This document shows, in pieces, positions 1-11,613 of a stretch of DNA of 64,000 nucleotides. The notes beneath the pieces are model-generated. The model made no database searches. It had not been told where the DNA came from and worked only from the letters and a program-made list of their open reading frames with translations. Positions within the stretch are counted from its first letter, which is position 1. Each line of letters opens with the position of its first letter. A program made the translations under genes and the position numbers. The stretch lies in the NCBI GenBank assembly GCA_002270565.1, contig NQMI01000034.1, positions 1 to 64,000 on the forward strand, in the 5' to 3' direction. This stretch comes from Stenocarpella maydis (taxonomy: Eukaryota > Ascomycota > Sordariomycetes > Diaporthales > Diaporthaceae).

Positions 1-37
<37 letters not shown>

Positions 38-556
38 TGCCAAAGGGAAGTGGTATCTGACAAGAGCCGGACATGTACATCGTCCACCATTTTCCCAGGC
101 TTTCCGATGGTCTCTTTGCCCATATCCTTTTTCAACGCCTGCCAAAAGATCTTGCTTATTCCCCTGCGAGACCCCTCTTCGGCCCACATTTTCCTAATCC
201 AGAGTCACCTTTCCCATTTTCACAAACGCGTACAGACAGCGTACTCCCTAAAGTACTTAAAGTATATTTGGTACAGAATTTCGTTTGAACATATCGAGAT
301 AGCCCTGTTGTAATACCTTGACAGGACAGATGCGCGCCATAACATTAACATGTCTTCGTGACACTCAGAAACATCATATTATATATAATGTGTGTGTGTG
401 TGTGTGCGCGCGCGCGAGGGAGAGAGAGTGTGTGCAGGTTCGATGGAGAAGAATGCCCAACGCATGAGCGTAAAAGTGCGTGAGATTCAGTCGTCTCGCT
501 GTGCGATTGCTAGTTGAAGCCAGCACCGCCTTTTTCGCTGCCGGTTATGAGCCTTG
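1..556. other. Spacer downstream of the zinc-finger gene
   Basis: No convincing gene is visible. The window opens with a run of 34 A residues, which could be a homopolymer tract or the tail of an element lying to the left. A TG/CG alternating tract lies near 389-418 and is followed by GA repeats. The short open frames here show no recognisable protein. The right part is probably the 3' UTR of the minus-strand C2H2 gene that ends at 557. Confidence 0.6.
389..435. repeat. (TG)n/(CG)n/(GA)n simple repeat
   Basis: The tract alternates TG, passes into CG, and ends in GA repeats. Alternating purine-pyrimidine tracts of this kind can adopt Z-DNA and are prone to length change. It lies about 120 bp downstream of the stop codon of the C2H2 gene. 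No function can be shown from the sequence. Confidence 0.9.
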
Positions 557-1792
557 CTACGAGGGTTCGTTCTTGACCATACTCCATGCAGACTTGCTAC
601 CATCATCTGTGCTTGGCGTCGTTGATCTCGTCGTGGCCTTCTTCTTGTTTTTCATCTTGCTCTGCATTTCCGCAAGCAAGATAGCAGCGCCTATCTCATG
701 CCTCGTCCTGCTGCCAGCTGATTTTTCAATGTGCCGCTTGAGGTGATCTCGGAAGTTGTCACATCTACCGAAGGTCTTGGGAGTCTCGCAGAATTCACAG
801 CGCCACGTTTCTGGGTTGTCTGAGTGTGCTCTGTAGCCGCCCGTCAGTGCATGCACTCGTATCGTGCCGAACAGCAAGAGCACCACTCACTCATTATAAT
901 GCCTCTTCAAGTGCTCCTGCCTCGAGTAACTTTTGCCGTTGCACTCGGGGTATTCACACCGGTGCCTGTTCGCCGGGGCCTTGGAGACCTTGAAGCCTTC
1001 TTGGAGTGGAGGAAGCTTTCCCGCCACCTGTTTGGCCTTGGACGAGCGGCCCTTGCCAGAGCCTGTCTTTGGCAGGCTCTGCTGTAATAATGCTGACTTC
1101 TGCTGAGGCCCGTCCATGATAATCCTCCGCCTGATATTTCCGTGGGAACTGCCTAGAGGGCCGGGCGTTGGGGTCGTCATGGCCACGGCTGGTGACGAAG
1201 TCCGCTCAAAAGTGATGGGGCTGCCATCTGCATGATGCTGCCAGATTGCTGTCATGTCGCAGTTTTGAATGTGGTTACTAAACAGCGGGGATGGCGTTGG
1301 AATCATGAGAGGGTCCATGAAGTTGTATGCGTCCATGCCCTGTGTTGGAGTGAAGTCGACACTGTTCTGAAATGCCGCCGCCGAGCTGCTACTCCGAGAC
1401 GGCGTCATGGGCATGCCATGGCACAGCATATTGGGGGCCACGGTCGACTTCATGTCTAATGGGAAGCAGCTAGAAGTTGAGGGCGGCGAGGGCGTGAACT
1501 CGTCGAACATCATGGTCTCATTCCCAAAGGCAATATCAAAGTCCATGGGGTGCTGTGGGGTGGTGTTCCTGGGCGGCGGCGTCAGGGCATCGTAGAGCGA
1601 CGAGGCTGATGAGAAACTTCCGGACGAGGAGGGGCAGGATGACGAATATGGCAGAGGCTGGCCGCTGAAGCCGAAGGTGAAGCTGTCGTCTGCGTCCATG
1701 TTCAAGCTGAGCAAATCGAGACCCTGGCTGTTGCTAGAGGTATAGCTGTCTAGGCCGAGCACTTCCCTGCTTGTTTCTCCCCTGCTTGTCAT
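557..1792 (-). CDS. C2H2 zinc-finger transcription factor
   Basis: Two exons, 1792-891 and 830-557, joined over a 60-nt intron (donor GTGAGT, acceptor CTACAG), encode 391 aa. The first 250 residues are Ser/Pro/Thr-rich and acidic, as in fungal activators. A Lys/Arg-rich stretch around residues 245-260 could be a nuclear signal. Two C2H2 fingers follow: C279, C284, H294, H298 and C312, C315, H330, H334. Each finger ends in HLKRH. The intron lies just after the last His of finger 1. The start ATG at 1792 is the first in frame. The roughly 4 kb upstream spacer suits a developmentally controlled regulator (inference). I looked for BrlA and FlbC signatures; the finger spacing does not match either closely, so no gene name is given. 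DNA-binding regulator is secure; its targets are unknown. Confidence 0.85.
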
Positions 1793-4700
1793 TCCAAGAG
1801 CCGCAAGGTTGGAGGCGAGTAAGCTGGATCACGGCGCGGAGGTGTCGAGAAGGGATGTGATGGAGGAGTGGCAGAGGGATATAATCCAGATATGTCGAAG
1901 GGTGTAAGGGCGTGTGCTTGCTGGGTAGGGAGGTCGTGGGGTTCAATATAAGAATGCGCGGGCAGGTGAGCGGCTCATTGGAATGGACACTGGTGGGTGC
2001 TCAATACGTAGGGGTGGCACACCCAAAAAGGACGCGGCAGACCTGGCCCAGCCCAATACAGAATCTAGGTCGGGCTGTCAAGACGTTTGAGCGAAACATC
2101 CCTACACCAGCCTATTGCTTGCATGAAGCATCTGTTTTAGTCGGGACTTGTAGTGCCCCTGGCGAGCACACTCCCAGACTGTGGGCAAGAGCTATCGATA
2201 GATCGGTGGATCTTTGCAGCAAGATCAGTACATCTGAACGGCCTGGCGCACCCCAGAGTACCCTGCATCTTATCCAAAGTACGGCCTAGCAGCCAGGGAC
2301 AGAGATACCGAGGCCGAGACGGAGAAGTAGATTCGCGCCTGGAGAAGAAACAAGGTGCATGAACCGGTAGATCTGCCCCACAGTGAGTATCGCGATGGTG
2401 GGAAAGCTGGAATGAATTTCGCCTATACGGTAATGGCGCCTTCCAGAGGGGCCCTCACGACCACCGAAATTGAGACACTCCGGTGGACAGCCAAGCTTGA
2501 CAGGCTTGGGTCCCCTTCGCCAGGTGCCTTCCGCAGTCCCCAGGGACAATCTCGGCGTCTGCCCACAGCTGGGGGCAGGCAGACAGTGCGAGAGCAGGCT
2601 AATCGCCATTGGAAGGCTGCTGAAGCCTTCAGGCCGCCCATGACGCCAATGAGGCTGCGCGAAGTACCATGCAGGTCGACAGTGGTCGAGCTGGGGGGCA
2701 CCACGGAAAAGCAAGCATGCCCAAACGTAATTGGAGCTGCCGTGCCGCAGGCCGCACTTGGACGAGGTGGTTGAGGCCCAGATGATCAGCCTGTCGTGGT
2801 GCATCCCCATTGCTGGCCGTGAGGCGTGGCAGCGCCATCACACGGTCGCAGCCTCCCGTTTTCGACGCTGTGAATGTGCAAGTGGCAGAGTGGGTTGCTC
2901 TTTGTTCGCAGAGCCGCACACGAGAGGAGCAGGGCGGAAAAACACCGTGGCAAGGGACAAAGATTGGGCTCGAGCCCCGGCCATCGGCCTTGGGCCTTGG
3001 ACCACTGGCCGTCTGAGGCGTCGGGACAATAATAGTGCTAAGTAATGGTGTGTAAGCTGGTCGCCGTTATTATCATAGTATGTGAATGCTCGATAGACGT
3101 GCCGCGAGGGCTGGAGGTTGATTTGCGTCTGCCGTTCCTGGGGAACCTTGTCTCCCTGCATCTGGGACCTTGCAGGGTGATCTTCCTGGCCTGCCCGTCA
3201 GGCCTGCTTGGGCCATGTTTAGTGAAAGAGACGCTTCTCTTGCACGCGGGCGAGTTATCCATTGTCCATTGTTGAATCCATGCACCCGCACGGCGAAACA
3301 AGCCTCTCTGCCAAGCGCATCTGAGCAACCCTGTTGATCCTGGGGTCTCCGCCTCCCATTGTCCAGGCCTGTCAGGAGGCAGACGGATGCAGCCAGGTTG
3401 GGGCCACTTGTCGTGACGGGGCTTCCTGGAGGCGTGCCAGAAAGGATCGCCTTGTTGGGGGCGGTGGGGTCGTTCTCTTGGACGTCAGACTGCGGGACAT
3501 AGACCGTGCGACGAGGCCACGCGCGGGATCAAGGTCACGGGAGCCTTCTCGTCTCGGCCGGCACTGTGACCTGATGTGTCCCAGAACTGGTGGTGGTGTC
3601 CCGGGCATGGCCTGTCTGTGGCCTGGCCTGGCGGACACATAGTAGGAGGCATGGGGTGATGGCGCCCGGCCGAGCCTAGGCAGTCAAGAGATTAGATGTA
3701 GATGGAGTCTCCATAGATGATGATCCGGACGAGACGAAATTGGGTTGTGTTGGGTCGAGCGAGCACAGACATGGCCCTTCAGCCCGTTCGAGGCCCCTTG
3801 CGAAGATCACAAATCTCCGTGCCGAACGGGACTGCACTAATAAGTACCGAGTGCAACCCCCAAGGCACTGTACGCCACGGAGCAGCAGAGGTCGAGCAAC
3901 CCCTGCCTGGCTGTCAGGGGTCGTCTGTCATGCATCGGCTGTCGGCTGTCACTTGTCACCCGTCAATCATAACTACCCATCTACCTACCTACCATCCATC
4001 ACCTCTCGTTATGCGTCAGATCCACCACCATGTCCCGTCGAGGCCACGGCTTCTCCTTGCTCTCCTGCCGGCACACAGACGCGACACTTGGGCAGGCGTC
4101 AGTGAACCAAGGGCACGAATATCAAGACATCAATCAGCTCAGGCACTCGCCGGCGCATCAAGACGAGGCACAGCACAGCTTGGCCGAGAAACCCACTGTG
4201 GGATAATATCATATCGCCCGGGACATTTGGGCATGGTCTGTGGCAACTCGATAAGGCTTGGTAGACCCCTTTCTATGATGCTCGCGGGTGGCTGCACAAG
4301 GCTGGAGTCCTCGCGAAGGTCATGGCTGTCTCGCCGAACCAGCCAGCCAAGGCGGAATGAAAGCAGCGTCTCCTATGCTGCCTTTTCCAACCAAACTAAC
4401 TCATGTTGTAGCGGCAGCCACTGCAGCACTGGGCTCGAACGGGTGCGACCTGTCTGTTCAATAGCTGCGACACGGCGGCGATCGAGTGAAGCCACGATGT
4501 CCCACCGCCTTGAACATGGCTTGCTTCCCTTTATGGGGAGGGGGCCCCGCTCCAGCATGCCATTCTACATCCGGGACTCCCACATGTTGTCTCAGAGGAC
4601 AGCGGAAACTGAGCTCGTGAGGCTTTCTCGGTGTCAGGCATCACCTGTGAACGCATGTTTTCAGGAGGCCCCTGGTTCAGCCCAGCATTCATTCGGGGGG

Positions 4701-5870
4701 CCCTTTCTCTTTTTGATGCATCTTGCAGATGACCACCATGCAAGATTTAGCCTGTTCGGCCGGCGCCATGATTATGCACCGGCTGTATTCCGCCTAGGTA
4801 TTGCACACATCCGACCTGCCAAGTGGGTGGCCGGTCGTGCTGCAAACTCGCCTGCGTCCCCTTTGTGCGTTTTCTCTTAGCATGCCGTTTTGAAAAGGCT
4901 ACCCTGTCCGCCTCGAACAAGTCGTTCATGCGGCGGCACTTTCCGATGCGTGAGTAATATCACCTTGGTCGGCCGTCATATCACGTCATCCAGTCTCGCT
5001 GAGGATCCAATCCAGGGGCCCTCTGGCCGCCCTCGTGCCCAAATCGTGAGCAATGTCAACGGTTGTTCCACAACGACCACGACGCTGCGCGTGCTGAGGC
5101 TCACAACCCATCCTCCCAAGTGTGGCAATAATCATGATTTCAAAAAGCGCTGTCACAGAGTGTTGTGAAGTAGGCCTCTGGCTGAGGTGTGGGGTAGGCA
5201 ACATCGACTTCGGTTCCGGGCGAGCTCTCTCTCGTAACACCCTCGCCGTCCGTACTATACCTAGGTAGGCTTCGCTCTTCCTATGGAACGGTGCCTTGAA
5301 GTCAACCATGTCATTAGCTGCTCTTAAAACTGCTTGATCGAGAAGGCGTAAGGTGGCAAGCCAGCTGCATACTCGATGGTACATCGCGCGCCTCGTTTCC
5401 GCTCGTTCGCCACACATACACACAGCACAGCTACTAGTCAACTTGCGACTGACCAGCTCCGTGGGTCTGGGAGGGTCTATCAAGCCAATCACGAAGACGG
5501 ATTTTCGGTGACATAGATAGACCAGCAAGCCGGCCCAGAGTTTCCCAAGGTGGACTGAATATGCCACTATCTAGAGTCAATGATGGCAACCAAACCCCCG
5601 CGGTATGGCAACCATCATCTCTGCAGAGCCAGGCTCCAATGCAAGAGCTTGAGCATTATCCCCTGCTCATATGCTCCTCATGTACGAAGGACCCAGACCG
5701 GCTAGTTCAAGCAGCCAGACGCCGGCATGTCTCCGCTCAGATGACGATGGCCGCAATCGTTGCTCTGCAGGTGGCGGAAAGGCATGTGAGCATCATTGAG
5801 GCTATCTTCGCTGAGGGCTTTCTAGTGTTTTCTCCGACAGTGGTGTTGCTGCTTCCCAAGAGCAATAGGG
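1793..5870. other. Long spacer, probable promoter region
   Basis: This is about 4 kb without a convincing gene. Open frames exist, the longest being 387 codons at 3717-4880 on the plus strand, but their translations are R/S/H/P-rich, hold no domain and lack splice logic. The sequence near 1800 probably contains the 5' leader of the zinc-finger gene. A CTAC repeat occurs near 3973-3990. The right end, from about 5700, is the likely promoter of the small plus-strand gene at 6013. Confidence 0.55.
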
Positions 5871-5877
5871 TATAAAG
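5871..5877 (+). promoter_or_regulatory. TATA box of the small Cys-rich gene
   Basis: TATAAAG stands about 135 bp before the ATG at 6013. It is followed by a CA/CT-rich leader (about 5960-6010, rich in CAACACCACC-type runs) that is typical of fungal 5' UTRs, and by the start context CACCATG. The arrangement supports a real transcription unit here. Confidence 0.5.
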
Positions 5878-6012
5878 ATCCGAGTGAAGAGTAGGGACTT
5901 CGCGGTATGCTCCCTGGCATTCTCTCTCCAGCTTCGAATCTCGGATCTGATCAGCTTTTCTCAACACCACCTCACCAACACCACAATTCTGAACGCACTC
6001 GGAATCAACACC

Positions 6013-6255
6013 ATGTGTACTCTGAACAGGCAATGTTATGTATGCAAAGGAGGATGTGTAGAGCAGGTTATAGTGCATTGTCCTTCCTACCTTGCTGGTC
6101 GCGACTGTGGCCAGTCCGATGTGGCCCGAGCAGGACGGGCGGGCTGTATGCTTCTTCAAGAGATATTACACAAGTCCGCGTGCCCTAAACATGGGATTGA
6201 CAACCCCCATAATAAGTGCAATGCTACATTCCAGACTCTGGTTGTACCAAGCTAA
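6013..6255 (+). CDS. Small cysteine-rich protein (candidate)
   Basis: Single-exon frame of 80 codons with nine cysteines (residues 2, 8, 11, 15, 23, 32, 45, 57, 69) and histidines at 22, 53 and 60. The spacing C8-x2-C11-x3-C15 and C57-x2-H60 suggests metal binding or a disulfide knot. There is no signal peptide, so a cytosolic zinc-binding role is more likely than secretion (inference). The start was chosen for the CACCATG context, the CA-rich leader and the TATA box at 5871; the frame is open farther upstream but that part looks like UTR. It loosely resembles short fungal hypothetical proteins that begin Met-Cys and carry scattered Cys/His pairs, recalled only as a general type. It could also be a chance frame. 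Confidence 0.5.
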   Translation: MCTLNRQCYVCKGGCVEQVIVHCPSYLAGRDCGQSDVARAGRAGCMLLQEILHKSACPKHGIDNPHNKCNATFQTLVVPS

Positions 6256-7900
6256 TGTCAAGACTAACTATCTTATAAGAACCTCTCATCGTTCTTCAAC
6301 CTTGAGCTTCGGGCCAGAATCAAAGACACTCAACTCACCCCGGCTGGACAGGAGTGATCGGGCCGCAGTTGAGTTCGCATAGCGGCGAAAATTATGACAG
6401 TACAGCATGTAGTATGTGATAGGGTATATGCGCAGTGGGAAGGACAATAAGAAGCCCCCGTCGAAGCCGAAAATCAATGTAAAGGGTGGGGGATGAAAAA
6501 GTTGCATGATAAGGAATGGCAAATGATGAAAAAAAATCCGAGATCCTCAAAAATCACCAAGTACCGCCCATCACCAACCCTATACCGTGCCCTATACCGG
6601 ATATAGATTAGTAATGTCTTGGCCAATAAGACACACATTTAGGAGGGATATACCTGTTCTGCTCGTTGTATGGAGGTCCCCACCTTTGCTGTGGGTGTCC
6701 TGCCCCGTCACACAGAATTAGTCTACCAGGGACGAAATCGGTTCTAGGCCTATAGAAAATACCCCCCCCCTTGATAATAAAGGAGGGGGGTAATTTAGCG
6801 GGATATTTTAGGGGGCATAGGGAATTTCTAGGGAGGAGGTAGATTAAGGATGAAGAGGAAAAAGGTATTAAGCAAAGCAGAGGGAATAACCCATCCCCTG
6901 TATTTATATACACCTCATTATCCCTCACGCACCGAGCAACAGCAATTAACGTGACTGCACGGGCTATTTAAGCTGCACTAGATATATCCACTAGAAGGGG
7001 TTTTAGAGAATTCTGGCATTTTGATCTTCATGCTAGCGGCGTAGGGCGCTGTCTTCATTCCCTCACGTTAACAAACGAGCAAACAGATGGGAATGGCACC
7101 ACCAAAAAAAAACAGAAAAAAAGGGCAAGCCTTCTGGATTGAATCGGACTCGGTTCAGCCACGCCTCCCTCAGTGCTTGTCACGGCTGTGCATCAACGAC
7201 AGGTTCCACAAGCCCTCATGAATACGGCCTGACAGCTGCCAGGTCGCTTCTTTCGGGAGGCTGCAGGAGAGGCATTCACCCCTCGGGTACGTGGTCGGGA
7301 CTCTCCGCCACCCGACAACGGGCCCCGTTGAATGTGGCGTTCGGATGCCCCAAAGGAGCGACATATTGTGCTTCTTCAGCAGCTGACTAGGAGATAACGT
7401 CGGGTCGTCTCGGTTGTGAAGCGGATCTTTGATGCGAGACGTTACACGGCAAGTGTCTGACAGGTGGTGCATATATTGGCTACATCCCACGGGTTTCAAG
7501 AACGGGGTCTTTGTAATGTCAGTTGCTCATAAGCTTTACCTCGATTGAGGCCCACCAGTTGTCTTCCAAGACCTGTCTCCAACCTCCGTGACCTGTCATA
7601 TCTGACAGAAAGTCTGACAGTGCGGGGATTCAGAATAGCGCTGTCCCTCAACACGCATGACAATAACATGTCGACCCTGGTGATGAGAATGGCCCCGATG
7701 ACAATATCAGCCGCTTGGCAGATGCAGTCGAAATCTCGTTTTGCCTGCATGCGACAGTTGTGTCCGTATTGTAGACGCCTTGAGAACCGAGATGGGATTC
7801 CGGGGTAGCACATATAGGTAGAACTGGCAGGTCAGCAGTTCTCAAGAACTGGCAATTGACCCGTTACACCCGGGCCTTGGGACCCCTGTCAACTGTTCCT
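6256..7900. other. Spacer with AT-rich relic
   Basis: No gene was recognised. From about 6400 to 7130 the base composition shifts to AT-rich, with TA-rich words and homopolymer runs. From about 7140 to 7900 it returns to ordinary composition and holds only short frames. The end at 7900 is the 3' side of the minus-strand eIF2B gamma gene, so the last few hundred bases probably include its 3' UTR. Confidence 0.55.
6480..7130. repeat. AT-rich degenerate block, possible RIP-mutated relic
   Basis: The block is visibly richer in A/T and in TA dinucleotides than its flanks. It carries a direct repeat of CCCTATACCG at 6578 and 6590, and long C and G runs near 6770-6790. Frames inside give no recognisable transposase or reverse transcriptase. 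This appearance is common for old transposon copies altered by repeat-induced point mutation, but no terminal repeats or target duplication could be established. Confidence 0.35.
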
Positions 7901-9617
7901 TTAGACCACCGCTACGTCACCCCCCGGAGCCGCATCGTCGGCCTGAAATTCTTGATACACTTCCTGGATCTCTTCTTCCGTAGCCTCCAGGCCCGAGCTG
8001 CTCATCAGCTTGGCGTTCTTGTCCTCTGTCCTGGGCTCGATAAGCAGGTTCTCCTGCACCTCACAGTCCGTCAGGGTGCAGTTATCTCCGATTTCGCTCC
8101 GCTTGCCGAGGATGCATCGGGTAAGCTTGCAGCCCTTGCCAATCACGACTCCGTCCATAAGCAGGCACTGTGAGAGTTTCGCGCCCTCTTTGATCTGACA
8201 GTTGGCACCTACAACCGACTCCTTGATGGCTACCTTCTCGTCGACCATTACGTTCTCCCCAACGAGGCTGTCAGGTCGCGTGATTGTAGTCCGACCCTTG
8301 ACGCCCTCCGGGTACATGACTTTCTTGGTGTGCGCATAGGGTGACGGCGCCTCGCCGCGAGCCTCAGCTTCTTCAACAGAGGGAAGTTTGGCAAGCTGGA
8401 GTGATACGCTCAGCAGCAGCTGAGCTGTATCCACCCTCCGGACGATGGGGGCTGCTGGCTTGGACGGGTGTATGTAGGCAAGGATAGGGGGCACGACATC
8501 GTCGGTCGAGGTTGGGGAACCCTTTGTGGCGGGTAGCTTTGTCGCTCCGTCTACCATCCCATCGGAGATACCATCAGAGCCCGTGATTTCGGAAGATATA
8601 CTATCGTCATGTAACGAGTCCGTGTCCGCATTTTTCGTGCCCTTCGGGGCGAATATCTTGTCGAATCCCAGTTTCTGCGCGAGTCCTGCTTGCCAGCCTG
8701 CCTTAGCCCACCATCCAATCACATCTTCTCCAATACTGTCGAGGCGGTCGTTGTCGCGAACAAAGTCCAAGATCCACCGAGGGAAGATATAGATGTGGGC
8801 GTCTCTGTAGGTGGTCCGCACTTGGATCCTGGGATGTCTTCGAATGAGCCCATGTCGCAGCGGGTAGCCGTTTCTCTCCTCCATCAGGTCATTCAGCGAG
8901 TCGGTAGGCATCGAGTAGACCAGATTCGACATTTGTGAGGTCAGGGTCTCTTTGGACGAGGGTGCTGGAGCTGGCAAGGGCGTCGTGGCGATGAAATCGG
9001 TTTCTTCTCCTTTGACGGGGGTTTCGGTCTTGGTCTGATACCAGACTCCCATGCCGCCACTACGGGGGCCCTGGTCTTCAGAAATCAGACCAGATCTGTT
9101 CCCTACCAGATCCCTCAAAGTCTCGCAGTTCACCATCCACGCCTGGAGAAGTTGGTCACCACCGAGTTCGCAGACTAGGTCGCAGGGTAGGACCACGAAG
9201 TCTCCGGTCACGGCCGATCTGACCTCTGGGAGTCGCAGGATCTCTGCTGTGCCAGTGTTGTGATCCAAATCCTTTGGCGCGAGCAAAGAAGGCCGTGGTA
9301 GAGGGAGGCTTGTCAAGGCAGGGTTCAAGCTCAGAGTAGAAGCTATCGCCTTCTCGGCTGACGGAGGGCAGATGAGTGTAATGTCTGGCAAAGTCGTGAG
9401 CCTAGGCCATCCCGCAATGTGCTCACAGGCACTTACCCGTAATGCCTGCCCTGTAGCAGAACTCGAGGGGATACCAGACCATGGGCCTGTTGGCGATGGG
9501 AAGAAGAGCCTTGGGGTGCTCATCAGGATTTGCCGTGTATGTGGGCAACGACGAACCCGGCCCACAGAGAATAAGGGCCTGCAGCCCCGGCGAGGCTGAG
9601 GAAACAGCGTGCGGCAT
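7901..9617 (-). CDS. GCD1: Translation initiation factor eIF2B subunit gamma
   Basis: Exons 9617-9437 and 9384-7901, with a 52-nt intron (GTAAGT...CCAG), encode 554 aa. The protein is a subunit of the guanine-nucleotide exchange factor that recycles eIF2-GDP, the regulatory centre of the integrated stress/general control response. The N-terminus has the nucleotidyltransferase-like fold, with HPKALLPIANRPM near residues 33-45. The region at about 430-510 shows hexapeptide repeats of a left-handed beta-helix (VGENVMV, VVGANCQI, VVIGKGC, SEIGDNC). There is no C-terminal HEAT domain, which separates it from epsilon. A disordered insertion lies between the two domains. The ATG at 9617 gives a typical short N-terminus. 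The gene faces away from the Pex22-like gene, sharing about 630 bp of intergenic DNA. Confidence 0.93.
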
Positions 9618-10245
9618 GTCCTTGGTGGTTTGAGAGGTGCGGTCGGAATCAAGCGTTTGAGGCCCTGAGAGAAGATAGATTTGATGTATTGTAGGCGGTG
9701 TGTGCTTCTGAGTGACCGCTCACAGGCTCTTGTCTTGTGTGTCCTGATTGGATAGACAGGAAGAGGTCATAGAACCAGGAAAGGTGACTGCTCTTATTAG
9801 GCTGACTCACTCATGAGGGTCGATTGCATCTTTGGCAGCTTTCACATATCGCCCCACCTGAGACGGGGCCGACTGGACGCTGGGCTTGTTTACGTAAGCG
9901 GGGTTGCTGCAGCATGACCAGGGTCTGAGGAGCTTGGGGAGGATGCACTAGACGGTAAGGTGCATGTCGCTGCCCATAGCTCTACGGGTAATTATTGCAG
10001 GGTTGGGCCCGAGGTCGCCAGCCACCTTCAACGCCAACTGAGTTGCGCGCATCCTGGACTGAACTCAGATGACAGTCCCGCCACATCTTTTCCACAGCGG
10101 TTTACATGCAACTCAGACTTGCACATGCGAAACAAACTCCGGCGCCCTTCCAGCTCCACAGTCCAGCTCACTGTGAGGATCGCAAACGACATCGCACAAT
10201 ACAAGCGCGCCCCAGCAGAGATACTGAAGCGATGATTCCACGTTT
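9618..10245. promoter_or_regulatory. Divergent intergenic promoter region
   Basis: About 630 bp separate the start codons of the minus-strand eIF2B gamma gene and the plus-strand Pex22-like gene, so both promoters must lie here. No clear TATA box was identified. The short frames inside are not convincing. Confidence 0.6.
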
Positions 10246-11613
10246 ATGATGTCTTCACCTTATGATAACCGCGGCCCGTCGCGCCGCCGAAATGGTGTAT
10301 GGAGCCACTGGGTGCCGCTGGCAGTGACTGTGACTGTTGCTACTGTTGGGGTTGCGGCCTGGATCTGGAGCCAGCGCAGCAACGATGAGGAGGACGAGGA
10401 CATCACACAGCATCTGGACTACGAGCATGGTGATTACGGCGACAACCCGCCCTACGGCGCAAGCGATGACAACGCGAGCGCCAGGGCCCCACCGTCATTC
10501 AGGAGCGACTTGAGGCCCGAAGAGGTCGGGTATGGCGTCACGCAGGCCGATGCCGGTGCCCAAGGTTGGGGAGCGCGCATGTCTGGTGCGTTGCGGCGCA
10601 CGCCCAGCCCGCAAAACATCCTCGACCGTGCCGGGAAGACAGTCGCCGCAGGTGTGGCAGCGGCGGGCACGGCTATGGGGAGCGCCCTGGCTGCCATCCG
10701 GGAGGAGGACAAGGCCGCGTTCGCTGATCACGAGACATGGTCTGAGGAAGCAGATGCCAAGAATGAGAAGGGTCCGGCCGCCCAGGCACGCGAGTACGGC
10801 AGCAAGAAGAGAAAGACAGTAGCTATTGTCGTCTCTGCTGACACGCATCTCGATCTGGACGAAGACGGGTACCATGAGCACGCCGTACGGTTTCCTGCAA
10901 CCACTCCTTGAACCGTTGCACTTCGGACGCTAACATGAGGGTACAGTCAATACTGTCGCATATTCCGAAACACAGTGACTTCTCCAAGGTCAAGCTTTTC
11001 ATCCTGATTTACGCCCCGGGCCTAAAGGACACAGTGACGGAAACGACGAGCACTCGGGCACCAGCCTCACTCAGCTCGTCGTTCTCTGTGGTCGGGCCTG
11101 AACAGACCATCACGGCCGGGGACGAAGCGAAGAGTCCGCTGTAAGTGCCACGAGCCAACGCGACTATACTGGAAGTTGATCTAGCTGACAAGGACCCTTC
11201 GAAGCCTGTCTTCGTCTAGCAACCCTGCCTTCAATGCTGTATACTCGCAGGCGATTGGCCTGGTTGAGAAGGAGACCAGCGTCCTTCCGTTTACCACGCC
11301 GGCAGGCTATGTGCACATACTACACCACCTGAGACCAGAAGTTGTCTACCTGCAGGAATCCCTTGCAGGGGACAAGGGAATTCATGTGCAGAAGCTTCAA
11401 GCCTGGCTTAGACATGACATTATTCTGGTTGTCGGTGCTGAGAGCGGTCATGGGGGCTTAGCAGACAGCGAGTCCGAGGCGGAGAGAAGCGAGCAGACCC
11501 AAAAGTGGTGGCAGAGGGAAGACAGAGTGGGACGGGGCCGAGGAGTGATCGTCGTGGACGGGATGAGAGTGAATGATGACTGGTCACGTCGCGTCCAGGG
11601 CAATGAGCAATGA
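10246..11613 (+). CDS. pex22: Pex22-like peroxisomal membrane protein
   Basis: Three exons, 10246-10884, 10947-11140 and 11193-11613, give 417 aa. Residues 1-20 are basic and polar, followed by one membrane span at about 22-41 (many Val/Ala, ending WIW), then an acidic linker and a C-terminal globular part. This is the architecture of Pex22, the membrane anchor that recruits and activates the ubiquitin-conjugating enzyme Pex4 for export of the import receptor Pex5. C-terminal stretches such as LPFTTPAGYVHILHHL and VVGAESGHGG are ones I associate with the filamentous-fungal Pex22-like family (from memory). Intron 1 (62 nt) has a clear CTAAC branch site. Intron 2 has two in-frame acceptors, at 11192 and 11219; the exon 3 start is therefore uncertain by nine residues. 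Confidence 0.82.

Noticed and set aside
1..34. Poly-A tract as the tail of a LINE
   Set aside because: No element sequence can be seen to its left because the window begins there, and nothing to its right resembles one.
3717..4880. 387-codon plus-strand open frame
   Set aside because: The translation is Arg/Ser/His/Pro-rich without domains, has no leader or promoter signals, and GC-rich DNA often gives such frames by chance.
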